This document shows positions 8,668 to 16,883 of a stretch of 64,000 bases of DNA, one piece after another (position 1 is the first letter of the stretch; every line of letters begins with the position of its first letter). Where the stretch lies: NCBI RefSeq assembly GCF_014174355.1, contig NZ_JABEQF010000008.1, positions 62,001 to 126,000 of the forward strand, given 5' to 3'. Origin of the DNA: Gluconacetobacter azotocaptans. GTDB taxonomy: Bacteria; Pseudomonadota; Alphaproteobacteria; Acetobacterales; Acetobacteraceae. Both the position numbers and the translations under genes were made by a program. The notes under the pieces were generated by a model that was given only the letters and a program-made list of their open reading frames with translations, made no database searches and was not told the origin of the DNA.

Positions 8668-9459
8668 ATGGAACTGATCGTCCTGGGGTGCGGCGGATCC
8701 GCCGGGGTGCCGACGATCGGCGGCCCCGGCGGACGCGGCGACTGGGGCGTCTGCGATCCGGCGGAGCCCCGCAACCGCCGCACCCGTGCGTCGGTGCTGC
8801 TGCGCGGCGACGACGGGCGGGGGGTGCTGATCGACACCGGCCCCGACCTGCGCGACCAGTTGCTGGCGCAGGAAATCGACCGGTTCGACGCCATCGTGTA
8901 TACGCATGCCCATGCCGACCATATCGCGGGTCTGGATGAGGTTCGGGCCATCAATCGCGTCATAGATCGGCCGCTGCCGGTCTATGGGACGCCGCCGGTC
9001 CTGTCCGACCTGGAAAACCGCTTCAGCTACGCCTTCCGCCCCTGGTCGCCGCCCGGCTTCTATCGCCCGGTCGTGGTGCCGGAAATCGTCCATGCCGGCC
9101 AGACCTACGAGATTGCCGGGCTGACGCTGTCCTTGTTCGAGCAGTTGCACGGCCGCACGCTCTCGCTGGGGGTGCGTTGCGGGGCCCTGGCCTATTCGAC
9201 GGATGTGGTGGAACTGCCCGAGGACGCGTTTGCGGCCCTTGAGGGGGTCGACACCTGGGTAGTGGACTGCTTCCAGCGCGCGGCCGCCCACAGTGCGCAT
9301 GCCTGGCTGGAACGGGTGTTGCACTGGCGGGCGCGGATCCGTCCCCGCCGGGTGATCCTGACCCATATGGGCGGTGACATGGACTGGGCCTGGATGCAGG
9401 CCAACCTGCCCGAAGGGGTCGAGCCCGCCTTCGATGGCATGCGCCTGAAATTCAGTTAA
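8668..9459 (+). CDS. MBL-fold metallo-hydrolase, PhnP-like
   Basis: A 263-residue metallo-beta-lactamase-fold phosphodiesterase. The N-terminus LGCGGSAGVPTIGG, the metal motif THAHADH (residues 79-85) and LEGVDTWVVDCFQR place it among the PhnP / RNase Z-like cyclic phosphodiesterases that commonly follow tatD. A late ILTHMGGDMDW supplies a further metal-ligand region. It starts three bases after tatD and is the last gene of the operon. The natural substrate is unknown; phn genes are not nearby, so a role in phosphonate use is not supported by context. Confidence 0.86.
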   Translation: MELIVLGCGGSAGVPTIGGPGGRGDWGVCDPAEPRNRRTRASVLLRGDDGRGVLIDTGPDLRDQLLAQEIDRFDAIVYTHAHADHIAGLDEVRAINRVIDRPLPVYGTPPVLSDLENRFSYAFRPWSPPGFYRPVVVPEIVHAGQTYEIAGLTLSLFEQLHGRTLSLGVRCGALAYSTDVVELPEDAFAALEGVDTWVVDCFQRAAAHSAHAWLERVLHWRARIRPRRVILTHMGGDMDWAWMQANLPEGVEPAFDGMRLKFS

Positions 9460-9846
9460 TCCGGGCGGGCGCCGGCGGCGGACATGCGCCAGGCATTTGA
9501 AAAAAAACGTTGAGGCCGGAGGGAAGTGTTTACGCCCTCCACGCGATTTAGGTTGAATCGCGACAGTCCGCAGCGATACCCTTCGATCAGACGACCCTGA
9601 AAGTCCGGTGCCCCGCCATTTCACGATACAGCGATGCTGTCGTACGGGCCACGGACTGCGGCGTGCCTGCCCATGTGAAAGGGCCATCTGAAAAGGGGAC
9701 AAGCATTGGTATGGTAGAAATACGCGAACGCTAGTCTGACGTTTCTCCCCGGACGGGGAACGGTCTCCGCCCGGGAATTTTGTCCATGATGCATGGTCGC
9801 CCAGGGTTCATGACGGATCCCGGCGACGGATCGGAGACATCTGTCG
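9460..9846. other. 387-bp intergenic region upstream of prkA
   Basis: No gene is supported here. It holds one weak inverted repeat after the MBL gene, an A-tract (9502-9508) and the untranslated leader of prkA. The end of the leader carries GGAG at 9830-9833, a reasonable ribosome binding site for ATG 9847. I found no convincing sigma-70, sigma-32, sigma-54 or EcfG-type promoter by eye, although the prkA operon is expected to be stress-regulated. Confidence 0.5.
9518..9540. terminator. Weak hairpin downstream of the MBL hydrolase gene
   Basis: GGAGGG (9518-9523) and CCCTCC (9535-9540) form a 6-bp stem with an 11-base loop. There is no T-run after it on the + strand. An A-tract lies 10 bases before it, which would be a T-tract on the other strand. 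It may end the tmk-to-MBL transcript, but support is thin. Confidence 0.3.
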
Positions 9847-11796
9847 ATGGCTTCTTCTGATATCAACGTGTTTTCCCTGGCTACCGCGATGCGGGACGGG
9901 CGTCGCGAAGTTGAGATGAGCCTGTCCGACTATCTCGAATCCTGCCGGACGGACCCGTCGTGCTACGCGACGGCGGCAGAACGCATGCTCAAGGCGATCG
10001 GCGAGCCGCGCAGCGTCGATACCTCCCGCGATCCCCGCCTGTCGCGCATCTTCATGAACCGTACGTTGCGGATCTATCCGGCGTTCTCGGACTTCTTCGG
10101 CATGGAGGAGACGATCGAGCAGATCGTCGGCTTCTTCCGCCACGCCGCCCAGGGCCTGGAGGAGCGCAAGCAGATCCTCTACCTGCTCGGCCCCGTCGGC
10201 GGCGGCAAATCGTCGTTGGGCGAACGGCTGAAGGCCCTGATGGAAAAGGAGCCGATCTATGCCCTGAAGGCCGGGCGGCATATCAGTCCGGTGTTCGAAA
10301 GCCCGCTGGGGCTGTTCGATCCGGATCGCATGGCCGACGCCCTGGAAGGGCGTTACGGCATCCCCCGCCGCCTGCTGACCGGTATCGCAAGCCCCTGGGC
10401 GCTGAAGCGGCTGGAGGAGTTCGACGGCGACCTGTCGCGCTTCACGGTGGTCAAGCTTCATCCCTCGCGGCTGCGGCAGATCGCCATCGCCAAGACCGAA
10501 CCGGGCGACGACAACAACCAGGACGTCTCGGCACTGGTCGGCAAGGTCGATATCCGGCAGTTGGAGCATTACAGCCAGAACGATTCCGATGCCTACAGCT
10601 TCTCGGGCGGGTTGAACCGCGCGAACCAGGGGCTGCTGGAATTCGTCGAAATGTTCAAGGCGCCGATCAAGATGCTGCATCCGCTGCTGACGGCGACGCA
10701 GGAAGGCAATTACGTGGGCACCGAGAATATCGGCGGCATCCCGTTTACCGGCGTGATCCTGGCCCATTCCAACGAGGCCGAGTGGCAGACCTTCCGCAAC
10801 AACCGCACCAACGAGGCCTTCCTGGACCGCGTGTGCGTCATCAAGGTGCCGTACTGCCTGCGCGTGACCGAGGAGACCAAGATCTATGAGAAGCTGGTCC
10901 AGTCCTCCAGCCTGTCGGAGGCGCCGTGCGCCCCCAACACGCTGGAAATGCTGGCGCGCTTCGCCGTCCTGTCGCGGCTGAAGCCGCATCCGAACTCGAC
11001 GCAGTTCGCCAAGATGCGGGTCTATGACGGCGAGAATATCCGCGAGACCGACCCCAAGGCGCGAACCATGCAGGAATATCGCGACGCGGCCGGGGTGGAC
11101 GAGGGGATGGAAGGGATTTCCACCCGCTTTGCCTACAAGGTGCTGTCGGCGACCTTCAATCACGATTCGAACGAGATTTCGGCCGATCCCGTGCATTTGA
11201 TGTATGTGCTGGAGCACGCGATCCGGCGCGAGCAGTTCCCGCCCGAGGTCGAGGCCACATACCTGGCGACCCTGAAATCGGAACTGGCGGGGCGCTATGC
11301 CGAATACCTGGGGCACGAGATCCAGAAGGCCTATCTGGAGAGCTACAACGATTACGGCCAGAACCTGTTCGATCGCTATCTGGATTACGCCGACGCCTGG
11401 ATCGAGGACCAGGATTTCAAGGACCCCGATACCGGCCAGATGCTGAACCGGGAATTGCTGAATGCCGAGCTGACCAAGATCGAGAAGCCGGCCGGGATCG
11501 CCAACCCCAAGGATTTCCGCAACGAGGTCGTGAAGTTCTCGCTGCGCGCCCGGGCCGGCAATGGCGGGCGGAACCCGTCGTGGACGTCGTACGAGAAGAT
11601 CCGCGACGTCATCGAGAAACGGATGTTCAGCCAGGTCGAGGACCTGCTGCCGGTCATCAGCTTCGGGTCGAAGAAGGATGGCGAAACCGAACGCAAGCAC
11701 GACGAGTTCGTCGAGCGGATGGCGTCGCGCGGGTACACGGAACGACAGGTCCGCAGGCTCGTTGAATGGTACATGCGCGTGAAGCAGTCCGCCTGA
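9847..11796 (+). CDS. prkA: PrkA family serine protein kinase / AAA+ protein (YeaG)
   Basis: A 649-residue protein of the PrkA/YeaG family. The N-terminal AAA-like domain has a P-loop GPVGGGKSS at residues 115-123, followed by the long PrkA-specific segment (SGGLNRANQGLLEFVEMFK, then LLTATQEGNY). The C-terminal PrkA kinase domain covers roughly the last 250 residues. In enterobacteria YeaG works with YeaH in nutrient-stress survival; recent work on relatives suggests AAA+ protease activity rather than, or as well as, kinase activity. It is the first gene of a three-gene set with DUF444 and SpoVR. ATG 9847 is the only start with a nearby GGAG. Confidence 0.94.
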   Translation: MASSDINVFSLATAMRDGRREVEMSLSDYLESCRTDPSCYATAAERMLKAIGEPRSVDTSRDPRLSRIFMNRTLRIYPAFSDFFGMEETIEQIVGFFRHAAQGLEERKQILYLLGPVGGGKSSLGERLKALMEKEPIYALKAGRHISPVFESPLGLFDPDRMADALEGRYGIPRRLLTGIASPWALKRLEEFDGDLSRFTVVKLHPSRLRQIAIAKTEPGDDNNQDVSALVGKVDIRQLEHYSQNDSDAYSFSGGLNRANQGLLEFVEMFKAPIKMLHPLLTATQEGNYVGTENIGGIPFTGVILAHSNEAEWQTFRNNRTNEAFLDRVCVIKVPYCLRVTEETKIYEKLVQSSSLSEAPCAPNTLEMLARFAVLSRLKPHPNSTQFAKMRVYDGENIRETDPKARTMQEYRDAAGVDEGMEGISTRFAYKVLSATFNHDSNEISADPVHLMYVLEHAIRREQFPPEVEATYLATLKSELAGRYAEYLGHEIQKAYLESYNDYGQNLFDRYLDYADAWIEDQDFKDPDTGQMLNRELLNAELTKIEKPAGIANPKDFRNEVVKFSLRARAGNGGRNPSWTSYEKIRDVIEKRMFSQVEDLLPVISFGSKKDGETERKHDEFVERMASRGYTERQVRRLVEWYMRVKQSA

Positions 11797-11816
11797 AACG
11801 GGAATGGTGTCGCCCA

Positions 11817-13127
11817 GTGGATATTATCGACAGACGTCCCAATCCCCATGGGAAGAATATCGAGAACCGGCGCCGCGTGCTCGAAAGGGCGCGTGGCGCG
11901 GTGCAGAAGGCGGTGCGCGATTCGGTCGCGCGGGGCAAGATTCGCGAAATCGGGCAGGGCAACGCCGTCTCCGTGCCCTCCGACGCGCTGCATGAACCGA
12001 CATTCCATCGCATCTTCACCGAGGGCACGCGCGAAATCGTCCTGACCGGCAATCGCGAATTCTCGCGCGGCGACCGGTTGCAGCGCCCCCCCTCGACGGG
12101 CGGGCCGGGCAATGGCGGCGGCCCGGGGCAGGGGGGCGAGAAAGGAGGGGCCGAGGATTCATTCCGTTTCGTGCTGAGCCGGGATGAGTTCCTGGACCTG
12201 TTCTTCGACGATCTGGAACTGCCGGACCTGATCAAGCGCGAGATCTCGACGACCGAGAACAGCGTGCCCAGCCGCAGCGGCCTGAGTAACGAAGGGGCGC
12301 CGTCGCATCTCGACCTGGGCCGGACGATGCGCCGGTCGGTCGCGCGGCGCATCGGGCTGGGCCGCCCGAAACCCGACGATCTGCGCGAAATCGACGAGCG
12401 CATCGCGGAACTCGAGGCCCGGCGGCCGCTGGACGCCGAGGAGATCGAGGAACTGGAACGCCAGCGCGAGCGGCGGTCGATGATCCGCCAGCGCATGGCG
12501 CGCATCCCCTGGGTCGATCCGGTCGATCTGCGGTTTCGCCGCTATACGATGACGCCCCAGCCGTCGACCCGGGCGGTCATGTTCTGCATCATGGATGTCT
12601 CGGGCTCGATGACCGAACGGATGAAGGATCTGGCGAAGCAGTTCTTCCTGCTGCTGCACGTCTTTCTCGAACGGCGCTACAAGAAGGTCGACATCGTCTT
12701 CATCCGCCACGCCGAAAGCGCCGAGGAAGTGGACGAGGAGACGTTCTTCCACGATCCGCGCACTGGCGGCACCATCGTGTCGTCCGCGCTGGAACTGATG
12801 CGCGGCATCCAGCGCGAACGCTATCCATCGGGGAGCTGGAACATCTATGTCGCGCAGGCGTCGGACGGCGACAACGCATCGTCGGACACCCAGCGGACGG
12901 CGTCGCTGCTGCAGGACGATATCCTGCCGGTGGTCCAGTACTACGCCTATATCGAGGTCTCGGGATCGGGCGCGGTCATTCGCGGGGAAACCGACCTGTG
13001 GCGCAGCTATCGGACGATTGCCGAGCAGAACGGCCATCTTGCGATCCGCCAGGTGGGCGACCGCAAGGAGATCTTCCCCGTGTTTCGCGATCTGTTTTCC
13101 CGCCAGCATGACCATGCGGAGGCCTGA
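11817..13127 (+). CDS. yeaH: YeaH/DUF444 family protein with vWA-like domain
   Basis: A 436-residue partner of PrkA. GTG 11817 gives the conserved family N-terminus VDIIDRRPNPHGKN; the longer open frame from 11766 overlaps prkA. A Gly-rich linker near residues 95-120 precedes the family core. A von Willebrand A-like MIDAS motif DVSGSM starts at Asp260, with a later TGGTIVSSAL threonine site. The stop shares one base with the spoVR ATG. Role: stress and stationary-phase response together with PrkA (family knowledge); the molecular activity is not known. Confidence 0.92.
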   Translation: MDIIDRRPNPHGKNIENRRRVLERARGAVQKAVRDSVARGKIREIGQGNAVSVPSDALHEPTFHRIFTEGTREIVLTGNREFSRGDRLQRPPSTGGPGNGGGPGQGGEKGGAEDSFRFVLSRDEFLDLFFDDLELPDLIKREISTTENSVPSRSGLSNEGAPSHLDLGRTMRRSVARRIGLGRPKPDDLREIDERIAELEARRPLDAEEIEELERQRERRSMIRQRMARIPWVDPVDLRFRRYTMTPQPSTRAVMFCIMDVSGSMTERMKDLAKQFFLLLHVFLERRYKKVDIVFIRHAESAEEVDEETFFHDPRTGGTIVSSALELMRGIQRERYPSGSWNIYVAQASDGDNASSDTQRTASLLQDDILPVVQYYAYIEVSGSGAVIRGETDLWRSYRTIAEQNGHLAIRQVGDRKEIFPVFRDLFSRQHDHAEA

Positions 13128-14683
13128 TGGACCAGATTGTTCCGGGTGGGGCGTCCGCGACGCCGGGCGGCCTGCTCTATTCCGGTAATGACTGGAATTT
13201 CCAGATCATCCGGAACTGCTACGACGCAATCCAGGAGATCGCGGACAAGGAACTCGGCCTGGAGATCTATGCCAACCGGATCGAGATCATCACGTCCGAG
13301 CAGATGCTCGACGTCTACACCTCGCACGGCATGCCGCTGGGCTACAAACACTGGTCGTTCGGCAAGCGCTTCATCGGGCACGAAAGCGCCTATCGGCGCG
13401 GACTGATGGGGCTGGCGTACGAAGTCGTCATCAATTCCGACCCCTGCATCAGCTATCTGATGGAAGAAAATTCGGCGACGATGCAGGCGCTGGTCATCGC
13501 GCACGCGGCGTTCGGCCACAACCATTTCTTCCGCAACAACCGGCTGTTCCGGGAATGGACCGACCCGTCGCAGATCCTGGACTATCTGGAATTCGCCCGG
13601 GGCTTCATCGCGCGGTGCGAAGAACGACATGGACAGCGGGCGGTGGAACGCATCCTCGATGCTGCCCACGCCCTGCAGAACCAGGGGGTCCACCGTCATT
13701 CCGGCGCACGCAAGCTGGACCTCAAGGCCGAGCAGCAGCGGGCGCGCGCGCGCCGCGAATACGAAGACAGCATGTTCAACGATCTGTGGCGGACCCTGCC
13801 GTCCGACGTGGCAGGCGAGAAGGACGGCCTGCAGGATTCCGCGACCCGGCGGCGGTTGGGCCTGCCCGAGGAAAATCTGCTCTATTTCCTGGAAAAGAAC
13901 GCCCCCCGCCTGGCACCGTGGGAGCGGGAGATCATTCGCATCGTTCGGATGGTGGCGCAGTATTTCTACCCGCAGCCCCAGGTCAAGATGATGAACGAGG
14001 GCTGCGCCACCTGGGTCCATGCCTACATCATGCGCCGCCTGCACGAACTTGGGCGGATCGACGACGCCGCGTATCTGGAAGTCATCCATTCCACGTCGAA
14101 CGTCATCAACCAGCCCGGCTTCGAGGCGGGCGGCGGGCCATCCTTCAATCCCTACGCATTGGGCCATGCGATGATGACCGACATCGCCCGGATATGCGTG
14201 GAACCCTCCGATGAGGATCGGCGCTGGTTTCCCGACATTGCCGGCAATGGCGATCCGGTCGGCACCCTGCGGCACGCCTGGGCCGAGTATCGGGACGAGA
14301 GCTTCATCCAGCAATTCCTGTCGCCCAAGGTGATCCGGGATTTTCGCATGTTCCGGCTGCGTGACGACACCACCCAGCCCTATCTGCTGGTCGATGCCAT
14401 TCATGACGAGGCCGGTTACCGGGATATCCGTCGCAGCGTGGCCCTGACCTACGATCCGGGGACATTCTATACGGAAATCGAGATCGTCGATGTCGACCTG
14501 CTGGGCGACCGGACCCTGGTTCTGGAACATCGCAGCCGGAAGGGGCAGATGCTGCAACCCAGCGACGCCCGACAGACGTTGGATTACCTTGTGACATTAT
14601 GGGGTTACGGTGTGGTTTTGAAGGAAATCGACAGCCAGACCGGCGAAGTCGTCACCACGCATGCGGTCAATCCGCCCGGTTAG
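13127..14683 (+). CDS. spoVR: SpoVR family protein (YcgB)
   Basis: A 518-residue cytoplasmic protein of the SpoVR/YcgB family, with typical blocks YSGNDWNFQIIRNCYDA near the start, HAAFGHNHFFRNN (about 126-138) and NEGCATWVHAYIM near 290. In Bacillus SpoVR affects spore cortex formation, but in Proteobacteria it travels with prkA-yeaH and is linked to stationary-phase and stress programmes; biochemical function is unknown. It is translationally coupled to yeaH (one-base overlap) and ends the operon; two hairpins follow at 14706 and 14786. Confidence 0.93.
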   Translation: MDQIVPGGASATPGGLLYSGNDWNFQIIRNCYDAIQEIADKELGLEIYANRIEIITSEQMLDVYTSHGMPLGYKHWSFGKRFIGHESAYRRGLMGLAYEVVINSDPCISYLMEENSATMQALVIAHAAFGHNHFFRNNRLFREWTDPSQILDYLEFARGFIARCEERHGQRAVERILDAAHALQNQGVHRHSGARKLDLKAEQQRARARREYEDSMFNDLWRTLPSDVAGEKDGLQDSATRRRLGLPEENLLYFLEKNAPRLAPWEREIIRIVRMVAQYFYPQPQVKMMNEGCATWVHAYIMRRLHELGRIDDAAYLEVIHSTSNVINQPGFEAGGGPSFNPYALGHAMMTDIARICVEPSDEDRRWFPDIAGNGDPVGTLRHAWAEYRDESFIQQFLSPKVIRDFRMFRLRDDTTQPYLLVDAIHDEAGYRDIRRSVALTYDPGTFYTEIEIVDVDLLGDRTLVLEHRSRKGQMLQPSDARQTLDYLVTLWGYGVVLKEIDSQTGEVVTTHAVNPPG

Positions 14684-14705
14684 AACCGGTCGCGTTCGGA
14701 CGGCA

Positions 14706-14724
14706 GGGGCGATGACATCGTCCC
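14706..14724. terminator. Hairpin after spoVR
   Basis: GGGGCGA (14706-14712) pairs with TCGTCCC (14718-14724) through one G-U pair around a 5-base loop. A broken A/T tract starts four bases later (TAAAGATAATTTTAT). It is a plausible terminator for the prkA operon, without a clean U-run. Confidence 0.4.
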
Positions 14725-14785
14725 GTAAAGATAATTTTATAATCAACGTCCAAAGGCCCTTTCCCGATACCGCATAGCTGGGAAT

Positions 14786-14817
14786 TCGTCCTCTGGTCCC
14801 GCTTGACCAGAGGATGA
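14786..14817. repeat. Long inverted repeat between spoVR and the amine dehydrogenase genes
   Basis: TCCTCTGGTC (14789-14798) and GACCAGAGGA (14805-14814) are perfect 10-bp arms around a 6-base loop. With one G-T wobble the stem extends to 14786-14817. No T-run follows, so it may be a factor-dependent or processing hairpin, or an operator, rather than a simple intrinsic terminator. Confidence 0.6.
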
Positions 14818-14954
14818 CGTGGGCTGGTCACGTCCCGAAAAAATTTGTATCGAAAGATTATTGAATCCGGCCGATGCGGGGCGGGTCGACGTCCCGCGTG
14901 TGACGCTGCCACGCCGGACGAGTGATGGTTGGTGGAGCGAAAGATAAGGTAACA

Positions 14955-14973
14955 GGATGAATATATTATCCTA
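14955..14973. promoter_or_regulatory. AT-rich inverted repeat upstream of the amine dehydrogenase operon
   Basis: AGGAT (14955-14959) and ATCCT (14969-14973) flank the palindrome AATATATT (14961-14968). It stands out in a GC-rich background and ends 20 bases before the ATG of the large subunit. It could be a regulator binding site or part of the promoter. There is no regulator gene next to it, so the binding protein is unknown. Confidence 0.4.
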
Positions 14974-14993
14974 TCCTGGGGGCAGGCGGGCTC

Positions 14994-16202
14994 ATGGCGG
15001 TTGAACGACGTCGTGGCATGGCTCGCGCTCTGGCCGCTCCCCTGACGCTTCTGGGCGCCCTGTCCGTTCTTGCCGCCGGGCCGGTCCGCGCGGCGGATCC
15101 TATCCTGCAGACTGAAGAAAGCGACATCGTGAAGCTTCCGCCCGGCGGTCCGCATCGGATCCTGGTGGAAGATGCCGTATACCGTCACAACAAGGACGGG
15201 CGCGTCTATGTGGTCGATACCGACAGCGGCAAGCTGCTGGGCATGGTCCAGGCCGCCTATAACGCCAATGTCGCCGCCGACCCGTCCGGCCGGGCGTTCT
15301 ACGTCGCCGAAACGACGTGGGAGCGTGGCAATCGCGGCAAGCGGCATGACATGCTGGCGGCCTACGACCCCCAGACGCTCGAACCGACGATGGACATCGA
15401 CCTGCCAAGTCGTGCCCTGGTGACGCCCAAGAAGCCCGACCTGGCGGTCGGCGCCGACGGGCATTACGTCTATGTCTACGACACCAGCCCGACCAATTCG
15501 GTTCATGTGGTGGATACCGCGAAGAAGGCGGTGGTGCAGACCGTCGACGTTCCGGGCTGCGCGCTGATCTATCCGTGGGGGACATCGGGCTTTTCGTCGG
15601 TCTGCGGCGACGGTTCGCTGGCCAACGTCAGCCTCGACGCATCGGCCAAGCCCACCGTTACCCATTCCGCGCCGTTCTTCGTGCCTGACCAGGACCCGGT
15701 CTTCGAGCATAGTCCGGGCGTTGCGGCCAGCGGACATGTCTGGTTCGTCTCCTTCAGCGGCCTTGTCTACGACACGGTGCTGGACAGCGACGCGCGAATC
15801 AGCAAGCCCTGGTCCCTCCAGGAAGCCGCGGGCCTGAAGCCTGCGTCCGACGCCCATGCGCCGTTCGATGTCACCTGGCGTCCGGGCGGCTGGCAGCTGG
15901 CGGCGGTGCGTGCCCGGGATTCGCACCTGTTCATCCTGATGCACAACGGCACGTTCTGGACGCACAAGGAGCCGGGGACCGAGTTGTGGGAAGTCGACCT
16001 GACGACCCGCAAGCTGGTGCGCCGCATTCACCTGGCCACCCCCAGCACCATGGTCGGCGTCACCCAGGACGCGGCGTCGCGCATCTTCCTGACCGACGAG
16101 GCCGGCGATCTGAACGTCCTGGATGGTGCCACCGGCAAGATGGTGCGGCCGATCAGGAAACTGGGCGAATCGCTGATCTTCACGGTCGCGCCGGGGGAAT
16201 GA
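14994..16202 (+). CDS. TTQ-dependent amine dehydrogenase, large (heavy) subunit
   Basis: A 402-residue periplasmic beta-propeller subunit of the methylamine/aromatic amine dehydrogenase family (MauB/AauB-like). A signal peptide (RRRGMARALAAPLTLLGALS, cleavage near VRAAD) directs export. Repeated propeller blades are visible as YVVDTDSGKLLGMV, PHRILVEDAVY, VHVVDTAKKAVVQTV and ELWEVDLTTRKLV. The HAPFDVTWRPGGWQ and HNGTFWTHKEPGTE blocks match the family. It binds the TTQ-bearing small subunit encoded next. Sequence alone does not separate methylamine from aromatic amine specificity. RBS AGGCGGG is just upstream. Confidence 0.88.
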   Translation: MAVERRRGMARALAAPLTLLGALSVLAAGPVRAADPILQTEESDIVKLPPGGPHRILVEDAVYRHNKDGRVYVVDTDSGKLLGMVQAAYNANVAADPSGRAFYVAETTWERGNRGKRHDMLAAYDPQTLEPTMDIDLPSRALVTPKKPDLAVGADGHYVYVYDTSPTNSVHVVDTAKKAVVQTVDVPGCALIYPWGTSGFSSVCGDGSLANVSLDASAKPTVTHSAPFFVPDQDPVFEHSPGVAASGHVWFVSFSGLVYDTVLDSDARISKPWSLQEAAGLKPASDAHAPFDVTWRPGGWQLAAVRARDSHLFILMHNGTFWTHKEPGTELWEVDLTTRKLVRRIHLATPSTMVGVTQDAASRIFLTDEAGDLNVLDGATGKMVRPIRKLGESLIFTVAPGE

Positions 16203-16300
16203 TGGCGATGAGACGAAACATGACCGGCCGCCCGTCCCCCGCGACGGGCGTCGACCGCACCCTTGCCCGCATGATGGAGGCATTTCATGGCCAATCCTGA
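16199..16300 (+). CDS. Possible 33-residue coupling peptide between the two amine dehydrogenase subunit genes
   Basis: An ATG inside the large-subunit stop (ATGA at 16199-16202) opens a 33-codon frame (MMAMRRNMTGRPS at the start, EAFHGQS at the end). It ends 14 bases inside the small-subunit gene and fills the otherwise empty gap between the two subunit genes. It has no recognisable domain. It may be translated only to carry ribosomes across the gap, or may not be translated at all. In known mau/aau clusters this position holds mauE and mauD. Confidence 0.25.
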   Translation: MMAMRRNMTGRPSPATGVDRTLARMMEAFHGQS

Positions 16301-16883
16301 AAATGGGGCCAATCCTGAAACCGGACGAGGCGCGACGATGGGCCGCGATGGTCTTGACCGCATGGCCGAACGGCTGACCCGCCGCCTGGCCGGACGATCG
16401 TCGCGGCGCAGCGCGCTGGCGCGGCTGGGGGCGTGGGCGGCCGCGATCCCGGCTTTCCCGGTACTGCCCGTCTGGCGCGGCGATGCCCGCGCGGCCACCT
16501 CCACGGCCCGCGCCCCGTCACCCTTTTCCGCCAAGGCGCAGGTCAAGGACGACACCAAGTGCGATTACTGGCGGTATTGTGCGATCGACGGCAATCTGTG
16601 CACGACCTGCGGCGGTGGCGTTCATAGCTGTCCGCCGGGCACCCGGCCGTCGCCGACATCGTGGATCGGCACATGCTTCAACCCGCAGGATCGCCGATCG
16701 TACCTGATTGCCTATCGCGACTGCTGTGGACAGGATGCCTGCAACGAGCAGACCTGCCTGGGTACGGATGGCGATCTGCCGACCTACCGTCCGCAGGCCA
16801 ATAACGACATCATCTGGTGTTTCGGAACGGGCTCGCTTCTCTATAATTGTTCGACTGCCGTAATCGTAGGAACCGCCGAATGA
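16287..16883 (+). CDS. TTQ-dependent amine dehydrogenase, small (light) subunit
   Basis: A 198-residue precursor of the catalytic subunit (MauA/AauA-like). Trp126 (SPTSWIGTC) and Trp177 (NDIIWCFG) align with the two tryptophans that crosslink into the TTQ cofactor. Asp101 (CAIDG) and Asp145 (AYRDCC) align with Asp32 and Asp76 of the Paracoccus enzyme. The mature part has 12 cysteines, as needed for six disulfides. The long leader has a twin-arginine site (SSRRSALARLG, Arg40-Arg41). GGAGG lies 6 bases before ATG 16287, which settles the start. An 18-bp in-frame duplication encodes ANPENG/ANPETG in the leader. The stop overlaps the first cytochrome gene. Confidence 0.92.
   Translation: MANPENGANPETGRGATMGRDGLDRMAERLTRRLAGRSSRRSALARLGAWAAAIPAFPVLPVWRGDARAATSTARAPSPFSAKAQVKDDTKCDYWRYCAIDGNLCTTCGGGVHSCPPGTRPSPTSWIGTCFNPQDRRSYLIAYRDCCGQDACNEQTCLGTDGDLPTYRPQANNDIIWCFGTGSLLYNCSTAVIVGTAE

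Noticed and set aside
9770-9800. GGAAC at about 9758 as an EcfG-type general-stress promoter for prkA
   Set aside because: No CGTT -10 element occurs at 16-18 bases; the match is only half a promoter.
9621-9866. 81-codon minus-strand frame overlapping the prkA start
   Set aside because: No ribosome binding site, no family, and it overlaps the translation start of a certain gene.
11766-11816. Longer start for yeaH at 11766
   Set aside because: Would overlap the end of prkA and adds residues not found in the family; GTG 11817 gives the conserved VDIIDRRPNPHG N-terminus.
16338-16340. Alternative start for the amine dehydrogenase small subunit (ATG before GRDGLDRM)
   Set aside because: ATG 16287 has GGAGG at the ideal distance, while 16338 has no ribosome binding site.
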